Notes under the pieces: generated by a model
What the model was told of the DNA's origin: nothing
The model's database searches: none
The model's input: the letters and a program-made list of their open reading frames with translations, nothing else
Part shown: positions 33,447 to 41,853 of the stretch, piece after piece
Position numbering within the stretch: position 1 is the first letter of the stretch
Layout of the letters: each line of letters opens with the position of its first letter
Source of the DNA: an uncultured Oscillospiraceae bacterium
GTDB taxonomy: Bacteria; Bacillota; Clostridia; Oscillospirales; Oscillospiraceae
Direction of reading: 5' to 3'
Assembly: GCA_944387035.1 (NCBI GenBank)
Contig: CALXDJ010000003.1
Location: 1-64,000, forward strand
Length of the DNA: 64,000 nt
Made by a program: the position numbers and the translations under genes

Positions 33447-33998
33447 ATGGAGCTTTCCACGCCCCGGCTGCATCTGCGCCCCTTTCGGGAGTCGGATGCG
33501 GAAGATCTCTTCGACTATGCCCGGGACATCCGGGTTGGTCCCATTGCCGGATGGCCGCCGCATGAGAGCATCGAGGAAAGCCGCCGGATCATTGCCACGG
33601 TCTTTGCCAAAGAGGGCGTGTTCGCCATGGAGGACAAGGCCAGCGGCCGGGTCATCGGTTCGGTGGGATTTGTAGACGGGCATCCGGCGGGCGTGCAGCC
33701 CCATTGTCACGACGATGAAATCGGCTATGCACTCCATCCTGCCTTTTGGGGCCGGGGCCTGACGCCGGAGGCAGTCCGGGCAGTACTGGAATATGGATTT
33801 GCCGCTTTGGGGCTGGAACGCGTCTGGTGCGGGCATTATGCGGGAAACTGGCGGTCGTGCCGGTGTATGCAAAAGTGCGGGTTCCGGTATCAGTTCTCCA
33901 GAAGCCAGCGGGTGGAGCTGTTGGACGAGACCCGGGAGTGCTGTTATTATCTGCTGACGAAGGAGGCCTGGCGTGAGCGAGTATCGGGTGCCGTTTGA
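33447..33998 (+). CDS. GNAT acetyltransferase (RimJ/RimL-like)
   Basis: A 183-residue N-acetyltransferase. The opening ELSTPRLHLRPFRESDAEDL is the standard start of the RimJ/RimL-like group. An EIGYALHPAFWGRGLTPEAV segment near residue 90 is the acetyl-CoA-binding motif A, and WCGHYAGNWRSCRCMQKCGF near residue 128 is motif B. The target (protein N-terminus, antibiotic or other amine) cannot be told. It starts one base after the hflX stop and overlaps yigZ by 26 bases, so it is within the operon. Confidence 0.9.
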   Translation: MELSTPRLHLRPFRESDAEDLFDYARDIRVGPIAGWPPHESIEESRRIIATVFAKEGVFAMEDKASGRVIGSVGFVDGHPAGVQPHCHDDEIGYALHPAFWGRGLTPEAVRAVLEYGFAALGLERVWCGHYAGNWRSCRCMQKCGFRYQFSRSQRVELLDETRECCYYLLTKEAWRERVSGAV

Positions 33999-34602
33999 AG
34001 ACGGAGAGAGCGAATTTACGGAAAAGCGCTCCCGCTTTATCAGCCATATCTGGCGGGTAGAGACGGAAGCGCAGGCCCGGGAGCGCATCGAGCAGATGCG
34101 CAAGCAATACTACGATGCCCGGCACAACTGCTGGTGCTACGTGCTCCATGACGGGGGAGTCGTGCGCTATTCCGACGACGGAGAACCCCAGGGCACAGCG
34201 GGGCAGCCCATGCTCAACGTCTTTCAGCGGGAAGGCGTGGAGAACGTATGCTGTGTGGTAACCCGGTACTTCGGCGGGATTTTGCTGGGAGCCGGGGGCT
34301 TGACCCGTGCCTATACCAAGGGCGCCAAGGACGCGTTGGACGCTGTGGGCATTGCCCGGATGAGTCTTTGGACGCTGTGGCTGGTCCCCTGTACGTACCC
34401 GCTGTTTGAACGGATGAAGCTGGAGATTGCCGCCTGCGGCGGTGTGGTGCGGGACGCGGAATACGGTGCGGACATCACACTGACCGTGGCGTTTCCCGCC
34501 GGCGGTGCAGAGGCCTTCGCACCCCGGCTGCGGGAGCTCTCCGCAGGCGGGCTGGAGATGGTTGCGGCAGGGGAGGAGTATCTGCCCGGCCCCCGGGAAT
34601 GA
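33973..34602 (+). CDS. YigZ/IMPACT family protein
   Basis: A 209-residue protein of the YigZ (UPF0029/IMPACT) family. The N-terminal domain shows FTEKRSRFISHIWRVETEAQ, HNCWCYVL, SDDGEPQGTAGQPML and TRYFGGILLGAGGLTRAYT, the conserved IMPACT core. The C-terminal DUF1949-like ferredoxin fold follows from about residue 140. The E. coli homologue structure suggests nucleic acid or ribosome-linked function but no reaction is settled. GTG start at 33973 has AAGGAGG upstream and overlaps the acetyltransferase gene. Confidence 0.92.
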   Translation: MSEYRVPFEDGESEFTEKRSRFISHIWRVETEAQARERIEQMRKQYYDARHNCWCYVLHDGGVVRYSDDGEPQGTAGQPMLNVFQREGVENVCCVVTRYFGGILLGAGGLTRAYTKGAKDALDAVGIARMSLWTLWLVPCTYPLFERMKLEIAACGGVVRDAEYGADITLTVAFPAGGAEAFAPRLRELSAGGLEMVAAGEEYLPGPRE

Positions 34603-34608
34603 GGACAT

Positions 34609-34650
34609 AAGAACGCGGCGGCGCACCGGAAGGTGCGCCGCCGCGTTCTT
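34609..34650. terminator. Long bidirectional terminator hairpin
   Basis: A perfect 19-bp stem (AAGAACGCGGCGGCGCACC and complement) around GGAA, between convergent yigZ and the DUF4397 gene. Confidence 0.85.
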
Positions 34651-34653
34651 GCT

Positions 34654-35547
34654 TTAGCGGTCTGCTGCTGTCAGAGTTTGAATGGCGTTGATGGACCCGG
34701 CACTGGCCAGGAGGAAGATTGTGTAGTTCACGCCTGCGGCGGCGTTGAGGTACAAGGATGCCGCCGTCTCCATGGAGGGCGTCAGCCCCAGGAAAGCACT
34801 GTCCAGGGTTTCGATATCCGTCCACTCCGGCAGGGCGGAGAGGTCCGTTTCCGCGAAGAAGAATTGATACCGGCCCGGCCGCATCCGTTTGAAGACGGTG
34901 GTTTCCTTAAACCGTACGTCGGTAAATACCACGCGGCCGTCGGCCAGCAGGACGTCCATGGGGCGGCTGTTGCGGGCCAGATTGCTCACCCGGAAGGTGG
35001 CAAATCCCCGGGGGGCGGGACAGCAGCGGTCCGAGATCTGCAAAAGATCCAGTCCGCTGGCATTGTTGATGACGGCAACCGTGGTAGGAGTTCCGGCAGA
35101 GAAGGGCAGAGTCTTGCGCAGATAGATATAGCCGTCGGTACCGGTGACGGTAATGGTCTGGTAGCCGGAGGCGATCCGCCCATAAGCAGTGAGGGCCGCG
35201 TAGTTGAGGACGCGGACGACCCGGGTGTTGCCGACGAGAATGCGGAAGGCAGGGTAACCAAACGCCGCGTTGAGGAACCGCACCTGTGTCCGGCCGGGCT
35301 GGATCGTAATGCTGCCATCTCCCAGATCGGCTACAGGACCGCCTTCACCGGGATTGGGCAGGGGAATGACGGGGGTTGCTCCGTCGGCCGGGCCCTCCAA
35401 ATCGGCGACAGGGCCGCCCTGACCGGGTTCCGGCAGGGGGATGACGGGAGTGGCCCCGTTGGCCGGCCCCTCCAGATCGGCGACAGGACCGCCCTGGCCC
35501 GGCTCCGGCAGGGGCGTGACAGGGGTTGCACGGGTAAGAGTCTCCAT
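34654..35547 (-). CDS. DUF4397 domain protein with N-terminal proline-rich repeats
   Basis: A 297-residue protein. Residues 7-75 hold three copies of a 25-residue unit, ATPVIPLPEPGQGGPVADL followed by EGPA-x-G (the third is cut short). Then comes a DUF4397 beta-sandwich: VRFLNAAFGYPAFRILVGN near 90, and FATFRVSNLARNSRPMDVLL near 183. DUF4397 domains are usually exported, yet no signal peptide is visible. In spore formers such proteins could belong to spore outer layers, but that is inference. A strong GGAGAGGAGG lies 30 bases before the ATG with a perfect hairpin between. A CTG at 35568, eight bases from that site, is an alternative start. Confidence 0.8.
   Translation of the reverse strand: METLTRATPVTPLPEPGQGGPVADLEGPANGATPVIPLPEPGQGGPVADLEGPADGATPVIPLPNPGEGGPVADLGDGSITIQPGRTQVRFLNAAFGYPAFRILVGNTRVVRVLNYAALTAYGRIASGYQTITVTGTDGYIYLRKTLPFSAGTPTTVAVINNASGLDLLQISDRCCPAPRGFATFRVSNLARNSRPMDVLLADGRVVFTDVRFKETTVFKRMRPGRYQFFFAETDLSALPEWTDIETLDSAFLGLTPSMETAASLYLNAAAGVNYTIFLLASAGSINAIQTLTAADR
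35323..35529 (-). repeat. 75-bp tandem repeat, about 2.8 copies, within the DUF4397 gene
   Basis: Copies at 35529-35455, 35454-35380 and a shortened one at 35379-35323 (minus strand). The first two differ at only a few bases; the third is more diverged (N and E for E and Q). In-frame repeats of this sort can vary in number between strains. Confidence 0.85.
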
Positions 35548-35588
35548 ATTGATTGTCCGGAGCGGCAGCTCCGGAGCCTCCTCTCCTT
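35545..35588 (-). promoter_or_regulatory. Hairpin between Shine-Dalgarno and start codon of the DUF4397 gene
   Basis: On the minus strand AAGGAGAGGAGG is followed by C, then TCCGGAGC-TGCC-GCTCCGGA (8-bp perfect stem), then CAATCAAT and ATG. With the hairpin folded, the gap between GGAGG and ATG shrinks from 29 to about nine bases, which is ideal. Similar start-bridging hairpins are known from phage T4 gene 38. Confidence 0.6.
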
Positions 35589-35701
35589 ATCGTTTCACAC
35601 CCCAGACTATGCTGCCGGGAGCAAAAGGGTGCACCGGAAGGGGGGGAATGATGCAGTCTATATGCCGCTGGATGCCGGAGCGGGATTCCACAGAGAAAAC
35701 T

Positions 35702-35729
35702 GCGCCTGGGAGAACATACTCCCAGGCGC
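35702..35729 (-). terminator. Intrinsic terminator of the SDR gene
   Basis: GCGCCTGGGAG and CTCCCAGGCGC pair around a six-base loop; the minus strand continues AGTTTTC. Confidence 0.8.
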
Positions 35730-35756
35730 GGCAAAGCGGTGCAGGAAAGCGGTGCC

Positions 35757-36545
35757 TTAGTGCAGGATGAGACCGCCGGTGACATTGATGCCCTGGCCGG
35801 TCATGTTGTCGGCGAAGGAAGAGGAGAGATAGAGGAACATCCGGGCGATATCCTCTTCCGTCTGCGGACGCTTCAGGGGGATGCCGGAGATCCGCTCGGC
35901 CCAGTAAGCATCGGGATCGCCGCCGGCCTGCTTCACATCGTCCAGAAGCTTGTCCCAGATCCGGGTATGGACAATGCCGGGGCAGACGCAGTTGACATTG
36001 ATATTGTAAGGAGCGGCGTACTTGGCAATGGCCTGGGTCATGCCGGTGACGGCAAACTTGGAGGCGGTGTAGGCAATATTGGTGGGATAGCCCTCCTTGC
36101 CGGACATGGAGGACATGTTGACGATCTTGCCGGACTTGTTGGGGATCATCACCCGCAGCACGGCCTGGTCCACCAGGAAGGTGCCCTTGGCGTTGACATC
36201 CATCATGAAGTCATAGATCTCCTCGGGCATTTCCAGGAAATCCACCTTGGTGCTGGCGCCGGCGATGTTGTTGAGGATGTCAATGCGGCCGAAGGCCTTC
36301 AGAGTGGCCTCCACCATGGCATCCACCTCGGCCTTGACAGTGACATCGCACTTGCAGAAAGCGGTCTTGACGCCGAACTGCGCGGCAATATCGGCAGCGG
36401 TTTTCTCCGCGGCGGCCACATCCATGTCGGCCACCATCACGTTGGCACCAGCCTGGCCCAGGAGCATAGAGGTCGTACGGCCCATTCCGCCGCCGCCGCC
36501 GGTGACAACTGCGTTTTTACCTGCCAGAGAAATTTCAACACCCAT
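35757..36545 (-). CDS. SDR family NAD(P)-dependent oxidoreductase
   Basis: A 262-residue classical short-chain dehydrogenase. It has the glycine-rich cofactor loop VVTGGGGGMGRT near residue 14, an acidic residue after strand two (VADMDVAAAEK) suggesting NAD preference, NNIAGAS, catalytic Ser in VNMSSMSG and the YTASK catalytic pair near residue 159. The substrate, probably a sugar alcohol, hydroxy acid or steroid-like alcohol, is unknown. ATG at 36545 follows AGAAAGGAAG. An AraC-type regulator gene lies 142 bp upstream on the same strand, and an inverted repeat lies between, so the dehydrogenase is its likely target. Confidence 0.9.
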   Translation of the reverse strand: MGVEISLAGKNAVVTGGGGGMGRTTSMLLGQAGANVMVADMDVAAAEKTAADIAAQFGVKTAFCKCDVTVKAEVDAMVEATLKAFGRIDILNNIAGASTKVDFLEMPEEIYDFMMDVNAKGTFLVDQAVLRVMIPNKSGKIVNMSSMSGKEGYPTNIAYTASKFAVTGMTQAIAKYAAPYNINVNCVCPGIVHTRIWDKLLDDVKQAGGDPDAYWAERISGIPLKRPQTEEDIARMFLYLSSSFADNMTGQGINVTGGLILH

Positions 36546-36601
36546 AATTGCAACTTCCTTTCTGAATCTTCCGCGCTGCCTGGGGCGGCGCGACGTGTCG
36601 T

Positions 36602-36623
36602 TGCATGTATGATAGCACATGCA
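36602..36623. promoter_or_regulatory. Inverted repeat, candidate operator upstream of the SDR gene
   Basis: TGCATGT, eight bases, ACATGCA. On the minus strand it overlaps a TG-C-TATCAT extended -10, so a bound protein would touch the SDR promoter. The neighbouring AraC-type regulator is the obvious candidate binder. Confidence 0.45.
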
Positions 36624-36687
36624 GGAGCGGAACACCATGCCATTTCCGGCAGCACGTATTTCAAATCAGAAACAAAATGCAAAAGGA

Positions 36688-37563
36688 TCATTGCCCGGAC
36701 AGGGCGGGAAGCTGGCGGCGGTACTCCTCGGGACTGATTCCGGTGGCCTTTTTGAAGGCCTTGTAGAAGTTGCTGTAGTTGTGATAGCCCACCCGTTCGG
36801 CAATCTGCATGATTTCAATGTTTTCATACATGAGCTGCTTGGCCCGGCCAATCCGCTTTTCAATGATATAGCTGACAAGAGAAGACCCGGTCACGCTTTT
36901 AAAGAGCTTGCTGACATAGGTGACGCTGTAATTATACTGCTGTGCCACCTGCTGGAGGGAGAGCGGCTCCGCCAGATGCTCTTCCACATAGTGAAGGATG
37001 GAGCCCACCAGGCGGATATGCTGGAGGCTGGCCGTGTCGGGGCCCACTTCCAGGTGCATGTCACAATACAGGCATCCCAGAATCCGATGGACGATGGAGC
37101 TGGCGATCACCTGCTCTCCGGGAGAGGAACCCAATTGCTGAAATTCATCGATCATATGCAGATACTTCTGCAGCTGGAGCATGTCCAGGTGCAAAATGGG
37201 GTAGTTGGGGTTCTGGCTGGAGAACATTAAATAGAGGTTCGCACTCTTTTTGGAGTAGTTGCCTAAGATGCGGGGCTCAATGCCGATGGAAAACCGCAGA
37301 TGCCCCTCATTGTATTCGCAGTCAATGATATGGCTGTCAAACATCCGGCAGAAGATGATATCGCCTTTGTGAATGGTATAGGTGACATCCCCCTTGAGGT
37401 AGATGGCGTCTTCCTCTCCCAGATAAAATGTGATCTCATAATAATCGTGGTAGTGATAATAAAAACTGGAGTTGAGCCCGCTTTCATGCATGCGGGCGTG
37501 GAAATCGTTTTCCGGAATCAGCAGTGAGAGTTTGGAAAGCAGTTTGGAATCCTGACCCTGCAT
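36688..37563 (-). CDS. AraC family transcriptional regulator
   Basis: A 291-residue regulator. Residues 15-130 form a cupin-like ligand-binding domain (FYYHYHDYYEITFYLGEEDAI, with paired histidines). Residues 190-290 hold two helix-turn-helix motifs: LSLQQVAQQYNYSVTYVSKLF and IAERVGYHNYSNFYKAFKK, ending in the AraC signature GISPEEYRRQ. ATG at 37563 follows AAAGGAG; a TTG six codons upstream is less likely. It has a near-consensus promoter and probably controls the SDR dehydrogenase downstream in response to a small molecule, possibly a sugar. Confidence 0.92.
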   Translation of the reverse strand: MQGQDSKLLSKLSLLIPENDFHARMHESGLNSSFYYHYHDYYEITFYLGEEDAIYLKGDVTYTIHKGDIIFCRMFDSHIIDCEYNEGHLRFSIGIEPRILGNYSKKSANLYLMFSSQNPNYPILHLDMLQLQKYLHMIDEFQQLGSSPGEQVIASSIVHRILGCLYCDMHLEVGPDTASLQHIRLVGSILHYVEEHLAEPLSLQQVAQQYNYSVTYVSKLFKSVTGSSLVSYIIEKRIGRAKQLMYENIEIMQIAERVGYHNYSNFYKAFKKATGISPEEYRRQLPALSGQ

Positions 37564-37602
37564 GGCGTCTTCTCCTTTCAAGCTTTCATTTCATAATATT
37601 GC

Positions 37603-37631
37603 ATTATACGTCAGAGTGGTAGTACAGTCAA
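37603..37631 (-). promoter_or_regulatory. Sigma-A promoter of the AraC-type gene
   Basis: Minus strand: TTGACT, 17-bp spacer, TATAAT. Confidence 0.9.
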
Positions 37632-37662
37632 AAAGATTTTCTGCCTCACAGGAGAAACTGCG

Positions 37663-37702
37663 AAAAAAGCTGCCGGACGTACAGACGTCCGGCAGCTTTT
37701 GG
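37663..37702 (-). terminator. Second terminator downstream of tRNA-Arg
   Basis: A 16-bp perfect stem (AAAAGCTGCCGGACGT and complement) around a four-base loop, with T-runs on the minus strand. Confidence 0.8.
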
Positions 37703-37720
37703 AGAAGCACAGCAATTTAT

Positions 37721-37757
37721 AAAAAGACAACGGAGCAAAGCGAACTTTGCTCCGTTG
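37721..37757 (-). terminator. Intrinsic terminator of tRNA-Arg
   Basis: ACAACGGAGCAAAG with its complement around a four-base loop; the minus strand continues into TTTTT. It abuts the tRNA CCA end. Confidence 0.9.
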
Positions 37758-37834
37758 TGGTACGCCGTGAGGGATTCGAACCCCCGGCCTTCTGGTCCGT
37801 AGCCAGACGCTCTATCCAGCTGAGCTAACGGCGC
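37758..37834 (-). tRNA. tRNA-Arg (anticodon ACG)
   Basis: Minus strand. Acceptor GCGCCGT pairs with ACGGCGT, CCA is encoded, the T loop is TTCGAAT, and the anticodon loop CTACGGA in stem TCTGG/CCAGA gives ACG, which is normally deaminated to ICG and reads CGU, CGC and CGA. Confidence 0.96.
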
Positions 37835-37856
37835 GTGTCTCATAGACAGCTTAATC

Positions 37857-37885
37857 ATACTAGCATAGTTCTTTTTAAAATGCAA
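37857..37885 (-). promoter_or_regulatory. Promoter of tRNA-Arg
   Basis: Minus strand: TTGCAT, 17-bp spacer, TAGTAT. Confidence 0.75.
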
Positions 37886-37923
37886 GAGTTTTTTTCATCT
37901 TTTTTCTACTTTTTTTCTTGGCC

Positions 37924-37952
37924 TTGTAAAATGCGGCGGGGTGTGATAGAGT
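37924..37952 (+). promoter_or_regulatory. Promoter of the DivIVA-like gene
   Basis: TTGTAA, 17-bp spacer, TAGAGT, 38 bases before the ATG. Confidence 0.6.
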
Positions 37953-37989
37953 AACACCCAGAAAACGACACAGACAGGATGGTGGAAAG

Positions 37990-38628
37990 ATGGAGAACTA
38001 TCCGATTAAAAGTGTGACGTTCGGCGGTTTTGATAAGCAGGACGTGATTCACTATATTGAGCAGACTGCCCAGAAGGCGGCGGAATCGGAAAAGCAGCTC
38101 CGGGAGGAGAATGAGCGTCTGCGCAGCCAGATGGAGGAGCTTCAGGAACAGACGGAGCACCTGCAGGCGCAGGTGGAGAGCCTGACGGCAGAGCGCCAGC
38201 AGCTTCAGGAGTCCCTGACCCGGGAGCAGGAGGCACGGCAGGCGCTGGAGCCGCTTAAACCCCTGGAGGCGGAGGTAAAGCTGCTCAAGGCGGAGATGGA
38301 CGTAATGCGGCCGGACGCAGAGGCCTATGCCCAATTCCGGGAGCGCATCGGCGCCATCGAGTGCGAGGCCCGCAAGCGGGCGGCGGATCTGGAGCGGGAT
38401 GCCGCACAGAAGATGCGTCAGACCATGGAGGAGTTCCGCAAGCAGTACCAGGTGCTCATGAGCACCTTCGCCGCGGCTTCTGCCCACGCCACCAGTGAGC
38501 TGCGGAAAGTAGAGGTCAATTTGTCTCAGCTGCCCCGGGTGATGGATCAGACCGGCGCAGAACTGAACGAGTTGGCAGCGTTGCTGGAAAAAGAGGGGAA
38601 GACGGAGGATGCTTCCCTGCGTTCCTAA
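37990..38628 (+). CDS. DivIVA-like coiled-coil protein
   Basis: A 212-residue protein whose first 25 residues (YPIKSVTFGGFDKQDVIHYI) match the N-terminal DivIVA-type segment, where the FGGFDK turn precedes a coiled coil. Residues 30-110 are a long heptad helix rich in Glu, Gln and Leu, and a second helical part follows (RKRAADLERDAAQKMRQ). DivIVA proteins bind curved membranes at poles and septa and recruit partners. The C-terminal half differs from B. subtilis DivIVA, so a cell-division role is likely but the precise partner is unknown. Single gene with its own promoter and terminator. Confidence 0.78.
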   Translation: MENYPIKSVTFGGFDKQDVIHYIEQTAQKAAESEKQLREENERLRSQMEELQEQTEHLQAQVESLTAERQQLQESLTREQEARQALEPLKPLEAEVKLLKAEMDVMRPDAEAYAQFRERIGAIECEARKRAADLERDAAQKMRQTMEEFRKQYQVLMSTFAAASAHATSELRKVEVNLSQLPRVMDQTGAELNELAALLEKEGKTEDASLRS

Positions 38629-38632
38629 AAAC

Positions 38633-38672
38633 AAGAAGATCGGACGGTTTGTCCGGTCTTCTTTCCTTTTTT
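38633..38672 (+). terminator. Intrinsic terminator after the DivIVA-like gene
   Basis: 13-bp stem AAGAAGATCGGAC with GTCCGGTCTTCTT (one T-G pair), then a T-rich run. Confidence 0.88.
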
Positions 38673-38859
38673 CTGCGGTTTGTGCTGCCGGGGGTATGAT
38701 CCGGCCCTCGCGTGCCTAAAATATCCTCGGGAAACCAGGAGACGGCCAACTGGCAGAAACCGGAAAAGAGTTCGGACGTATACGATTACGTGCCCGTATA
38801 AAAAACAATCTGCCTTTTGTACAAAACCAGGAAAGCGCTTGGAATCCGTGAAAAATTCC
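38673..38859. other. Intergenic stretch with nothing recognised
   Basis: No open frame with a credible start, no strong hairpin and no repeat. It separates the DivIVA-like unit from the V-ATPase promoter. Confidence 0.5.
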
Positions 38860-38888
38860 TTGCAAAGCATTCGCCGGTGCCTTATACT
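38860..38888 (+). promoter_or_regulatory. Promoter of the V-type ATPase operon
   Basis: TTGCAA, 17-bp spacer, TATACT. It leaves a leader of about 130 bases containing a GTTCC/GGAAC stem before the first gene. Confidence 0.85.
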
Positions 38889-39023
38889 AAGGCCGTAGCT
38901 GGAACCCGAATGTTTTATGGTAAAGTGAGAAAGAGAAGTGGATGCTGTTCCAATAGACAAAGACCGGTGGAACGGATTTGCGATAAAAACGGGGGCAGCG
39001 AGAGCAGAGAGGGGTGAAATGAA

Positions 39024-39338
39024 ATGTCCTTTGAAGCAATTGAACAGATCACGCAGGTTGAAAGCCGGACGCAGGAGCGCAAGGCGGCTGCACAGGCACA
39101 GGCAAAAGAGATTGCAGCAGCTGCCGAGCGGGATGGTCTGGCGCTGATCCAGCGTGTGCAGACGGAGGCGGCTGAACACGGAAAGGACCTGCTGCATCAG
39201 GCGGAAGCACGGGCGGCAGAGCAGACTGCACAGATCCGTAAGGACGCGGAAGCAGAGGCCGACCAGCTGCGTCAGGCCGCTCAGCTGCGGCTGGAGAAAG
39301 CGGCGGACTTTATCGTCGAAGGGGTCGTGAAACACTGA
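39024..39338 (+). CDS. ntpF: V-type ATP synthase stalk subunit (G/H-like)
   Basis: A 104-residue, almost wholly helical protein, rich in Ala, Glu and Gln (AQAKEIAAAAERDGLALIQR, KDAEAEADQLRQAAQLRLEK), as expected for the peripheral stalk subunit that pairs with subunit E. Position as first gene matches ntpF of Enterococcus hirae. Sequence is low in specific motifs, so the assignment relies on context. The start has a GAGAGGGGTG site. It is followed one base later by the subunit I gene. Confidence 0.85.
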   Translation: MSFEAIEQITQVESRTQERKAAAQAQAKEIAAAAERDGLALIQRVQTEAAEHGKDLLHQAEARAAEQTAQIRKDAEAEADQLRQAAQLRLEKAADFIVEGVVKH

Positions 39339-39339
39339 T

Positions 39340-41286
39340 ATGGCGATTGTAAAAATGAAGAAACTTCGGGTGGTGGCCATGGCCGCCAGCCGGGAGGAAC
39401 TGCTGCGGGGCCTGCAGCATCTGGGCTGTGTGGAGATCAGCGAGCCGGAGCATATCACGGCGGCAGATCCCGCGTGGGCGGCCCTGGTGCGGCGGGAGAC
39501 ATCGGATTTGAGTGCCACCCGCAGCCGGATTACGGATGTCAACACGGCTTTGGCAGCCATTAAGCGTTACGGAGACGTGAAGGATGGGATGTTTGTTCCC
39601 CGCAATGCCGTTTCCGAAGAGAAGTTCCTCAGTGAAAGCGCGGTGGAACCGGCCCGGGAAATCACGGACCAGGTTTGCCAGGCACTCAAGGATTTGTCCC
39701 GGCTGCAGGGAGAGGAGAACCGTCTTGCTTCCCGACAGGCTGGACTGCGTCCCTGGGCCTCGCTGGACATGCCGCTGGAGATGACGGGAACGGCCCACAC
39801 CCTGATCCGCATGGGAGTCTTTCCAGGCGGAACGGATGTCGGAGCCGTCCGCACGGCCCTGGGGGCGGCGGACGCTGCGGCGGAGGTCTATGAGATCAGC
39901 GCGGACAAGCAGCAGGTCTACTGTCTGCTCATCTGCCACCGGGCGGAGGAGGAGACGGTGACGGAGCTCCTGCGGCCCTTCAGTTTCAGTGCGGTCAGTT
40001 TTCAGGGCAGCACCGGAACGGCAGCGGAGAATCTGGCCGCGCTGGACCAGGAGCTGGCCCAAAACCGCCAGGCACAGGAGGCCACGGTGGCACAGATTGC
40101 CCAGAGTGCCCAGGCCCGGGATGCGCTGGTGCTCTATGCCGACCGGCTCAGTGCCGAGGCGGCCAAGGAATCCGGCCGGGAGCGTCTGCTCACCGACGGC
40201 ACCATTGTCTTTTTTGAAGGCTGGGCGCCGGCGGAACGGATTGCCCAGGTGGAGGCGCTGCTGGAGCATTTGGGCTGCGCCTGGGAGGCGGAAGACCCCA
40301 CAGAGGAAGAGTATCCCCAAGTCCCCGTCCAACTCAAGAACAACTGGTTTACCCGTCCGCTGAATATGGTCACGGAGATGTATTCGCTCCCGGCCTACGA
40401 CGGCGTGGACCCCAACCCCCTTATGGCGCCGTTTTTCATTTTCTTCTACGGCTTCATGATGGCGGATATGGGCTACGGCCTGCTGATGATGCTGATTTCC
40501 TTCATTATCATGAAGAAGGCCCGTCCCAACGGTCCTACCATGCGGTATATGATCCCGCTGCTGGGCCTGTGCGGTGTGAGTACCTTTATTATGGGTGCCA
40601 TCACCGGCGGCTTTTTCGGAGACTTGCTGCCCCAGCTGGCTATGATGCTGGACCCCAATACCAGCTTTACTGCCATGCCGGCGCTGTTCTCTCCGCTGGA
40701 TGACGCTTTGGCGGTGTTGATCGGATCTCTGGGCATCGGCCTGGCGCAGATCTTCACCGGTATGGCCGTGAGCATGTACCGGCAGATCAAGCGGGGCGAG
40801 ATCGTGGCAGCCCTGTGCAACGAGGGCGCATGGTATCTGGTCTTCATCCTGGTGGGCGTGGGTGCCGTGACCGGCATGATGTCCTATGCCCTGATTGCCG
40901 CTTTGGTGGTGATCGTACTGACCCAGGGTTACGGCCACAAAGGCATTGTGGGCAAGATCATGGGCATCGGCGGCTCTTTGTACAATAATATCACCGGTTA
41001 TTTCAGCGATATCTTGTCGTATTCCCGTCTGATGGCCTTGATGCTGGCCGGCGCTGTTATTGCCCAGGTGTTCAATACCCTGGGCGGGATCACCGGCAAC
41101 GTCGTGACCTTTTTCCTGATCTCCGCCATCGGCAACGCGCTGAACTTCGCACTCAATCTGCTGGGGTGCTATGTCCATGACATGCGCCTGCAGTGCCTGG
41201 AGTTCTTCGGGCGCTTTTACAGCGACGGCGGCAAGCCCTTCCGTCCGTTGGCGATGGAAACCAAATACGTGGATATTCACCAGTAA
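39340..41286 (+). CDS. ntpI: V-type ATP synthase subunit I
   Basis: A 648-residue membrane subunit equivalent to the a-subunit, providing the half-channels beside the K ring. The N-terminal cytoplasmic half (about residues 1-340) is helical and links to the stalks. The C-terminal half has seven to eight membrane helices, opening with MAPFFIFFYGFMMADMGYGL, a segment strongly conserved in subunit I. ILSYSRLMALMLAGAVIAQV near residue 560 carries the essential arginine. Length is typical. Confidence 0.95.
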   Translation: MAIVKMKKLRVVAMAASREELLRGLQHLGCVEISEPEHITAADPAWAALVRRETSDLSATRSRITDVNTALAAIKRYGDVKDGMFVPRNAVSEEKFLSESAVEPAREITDQVCQALKDLSRLQGEENRLASRQAGLRPWASLDMPLEMTGTAHTLIRMGVFPGGTDVGAVRTALGAADAAAEVYEISADKQQVYCLLICHRAEEETVTELLRPFSFSAVSFQGSTGTAAENLAALDQELAQNRQAQEATVAQIAQSAQARDALVLYADRLSAEAAKESGRERLLTDGTIVFFEGWAPAERIAQVEALLEHLGCAWEAEDPTEEEYPQVPVQLKNNWFTRPLNMVTEMYSLPAYDGVDPNPLMAPFFIFFYGFMMADMGYGLLMMLISFIIMKKARPNGPTMRYMIPLLGLCGVSTFIMGAITGGFFGDLLPQLAMMLDPNTSFTAMPALFSPLDDALAVLIGSLGIGLAQIFTGMAVSMYRQIKRGEIVAALCNEGAWYLVFILVGVGAVTGMMSYALIAALVVIVLTQGYGHKGIVGKIMGIGGSLYNNITGYFSDILSYSRLMALMLAGAVIAQVFNTLGGITGNVVTFFLISAIGNALNFALNLLGCYVHDMRLQCLEFFGRFYSDGGKPFRPLAMETKYVDIHQ

Positions 41287-41295
41287 GAGATATAA

Positions 41296-41832
<537 letters not shown>

Positions 41833-41853
41833 TCCCACGGAAGGGAGAGCCAT

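Noticed and set aside
37646..37885. A 79-codon minus-strand frame and an 88-codon plus-strand frame over tRNA-Arg
   Set aside because: Both run through the tRNA and its terminators; this is a common shadow artefact.
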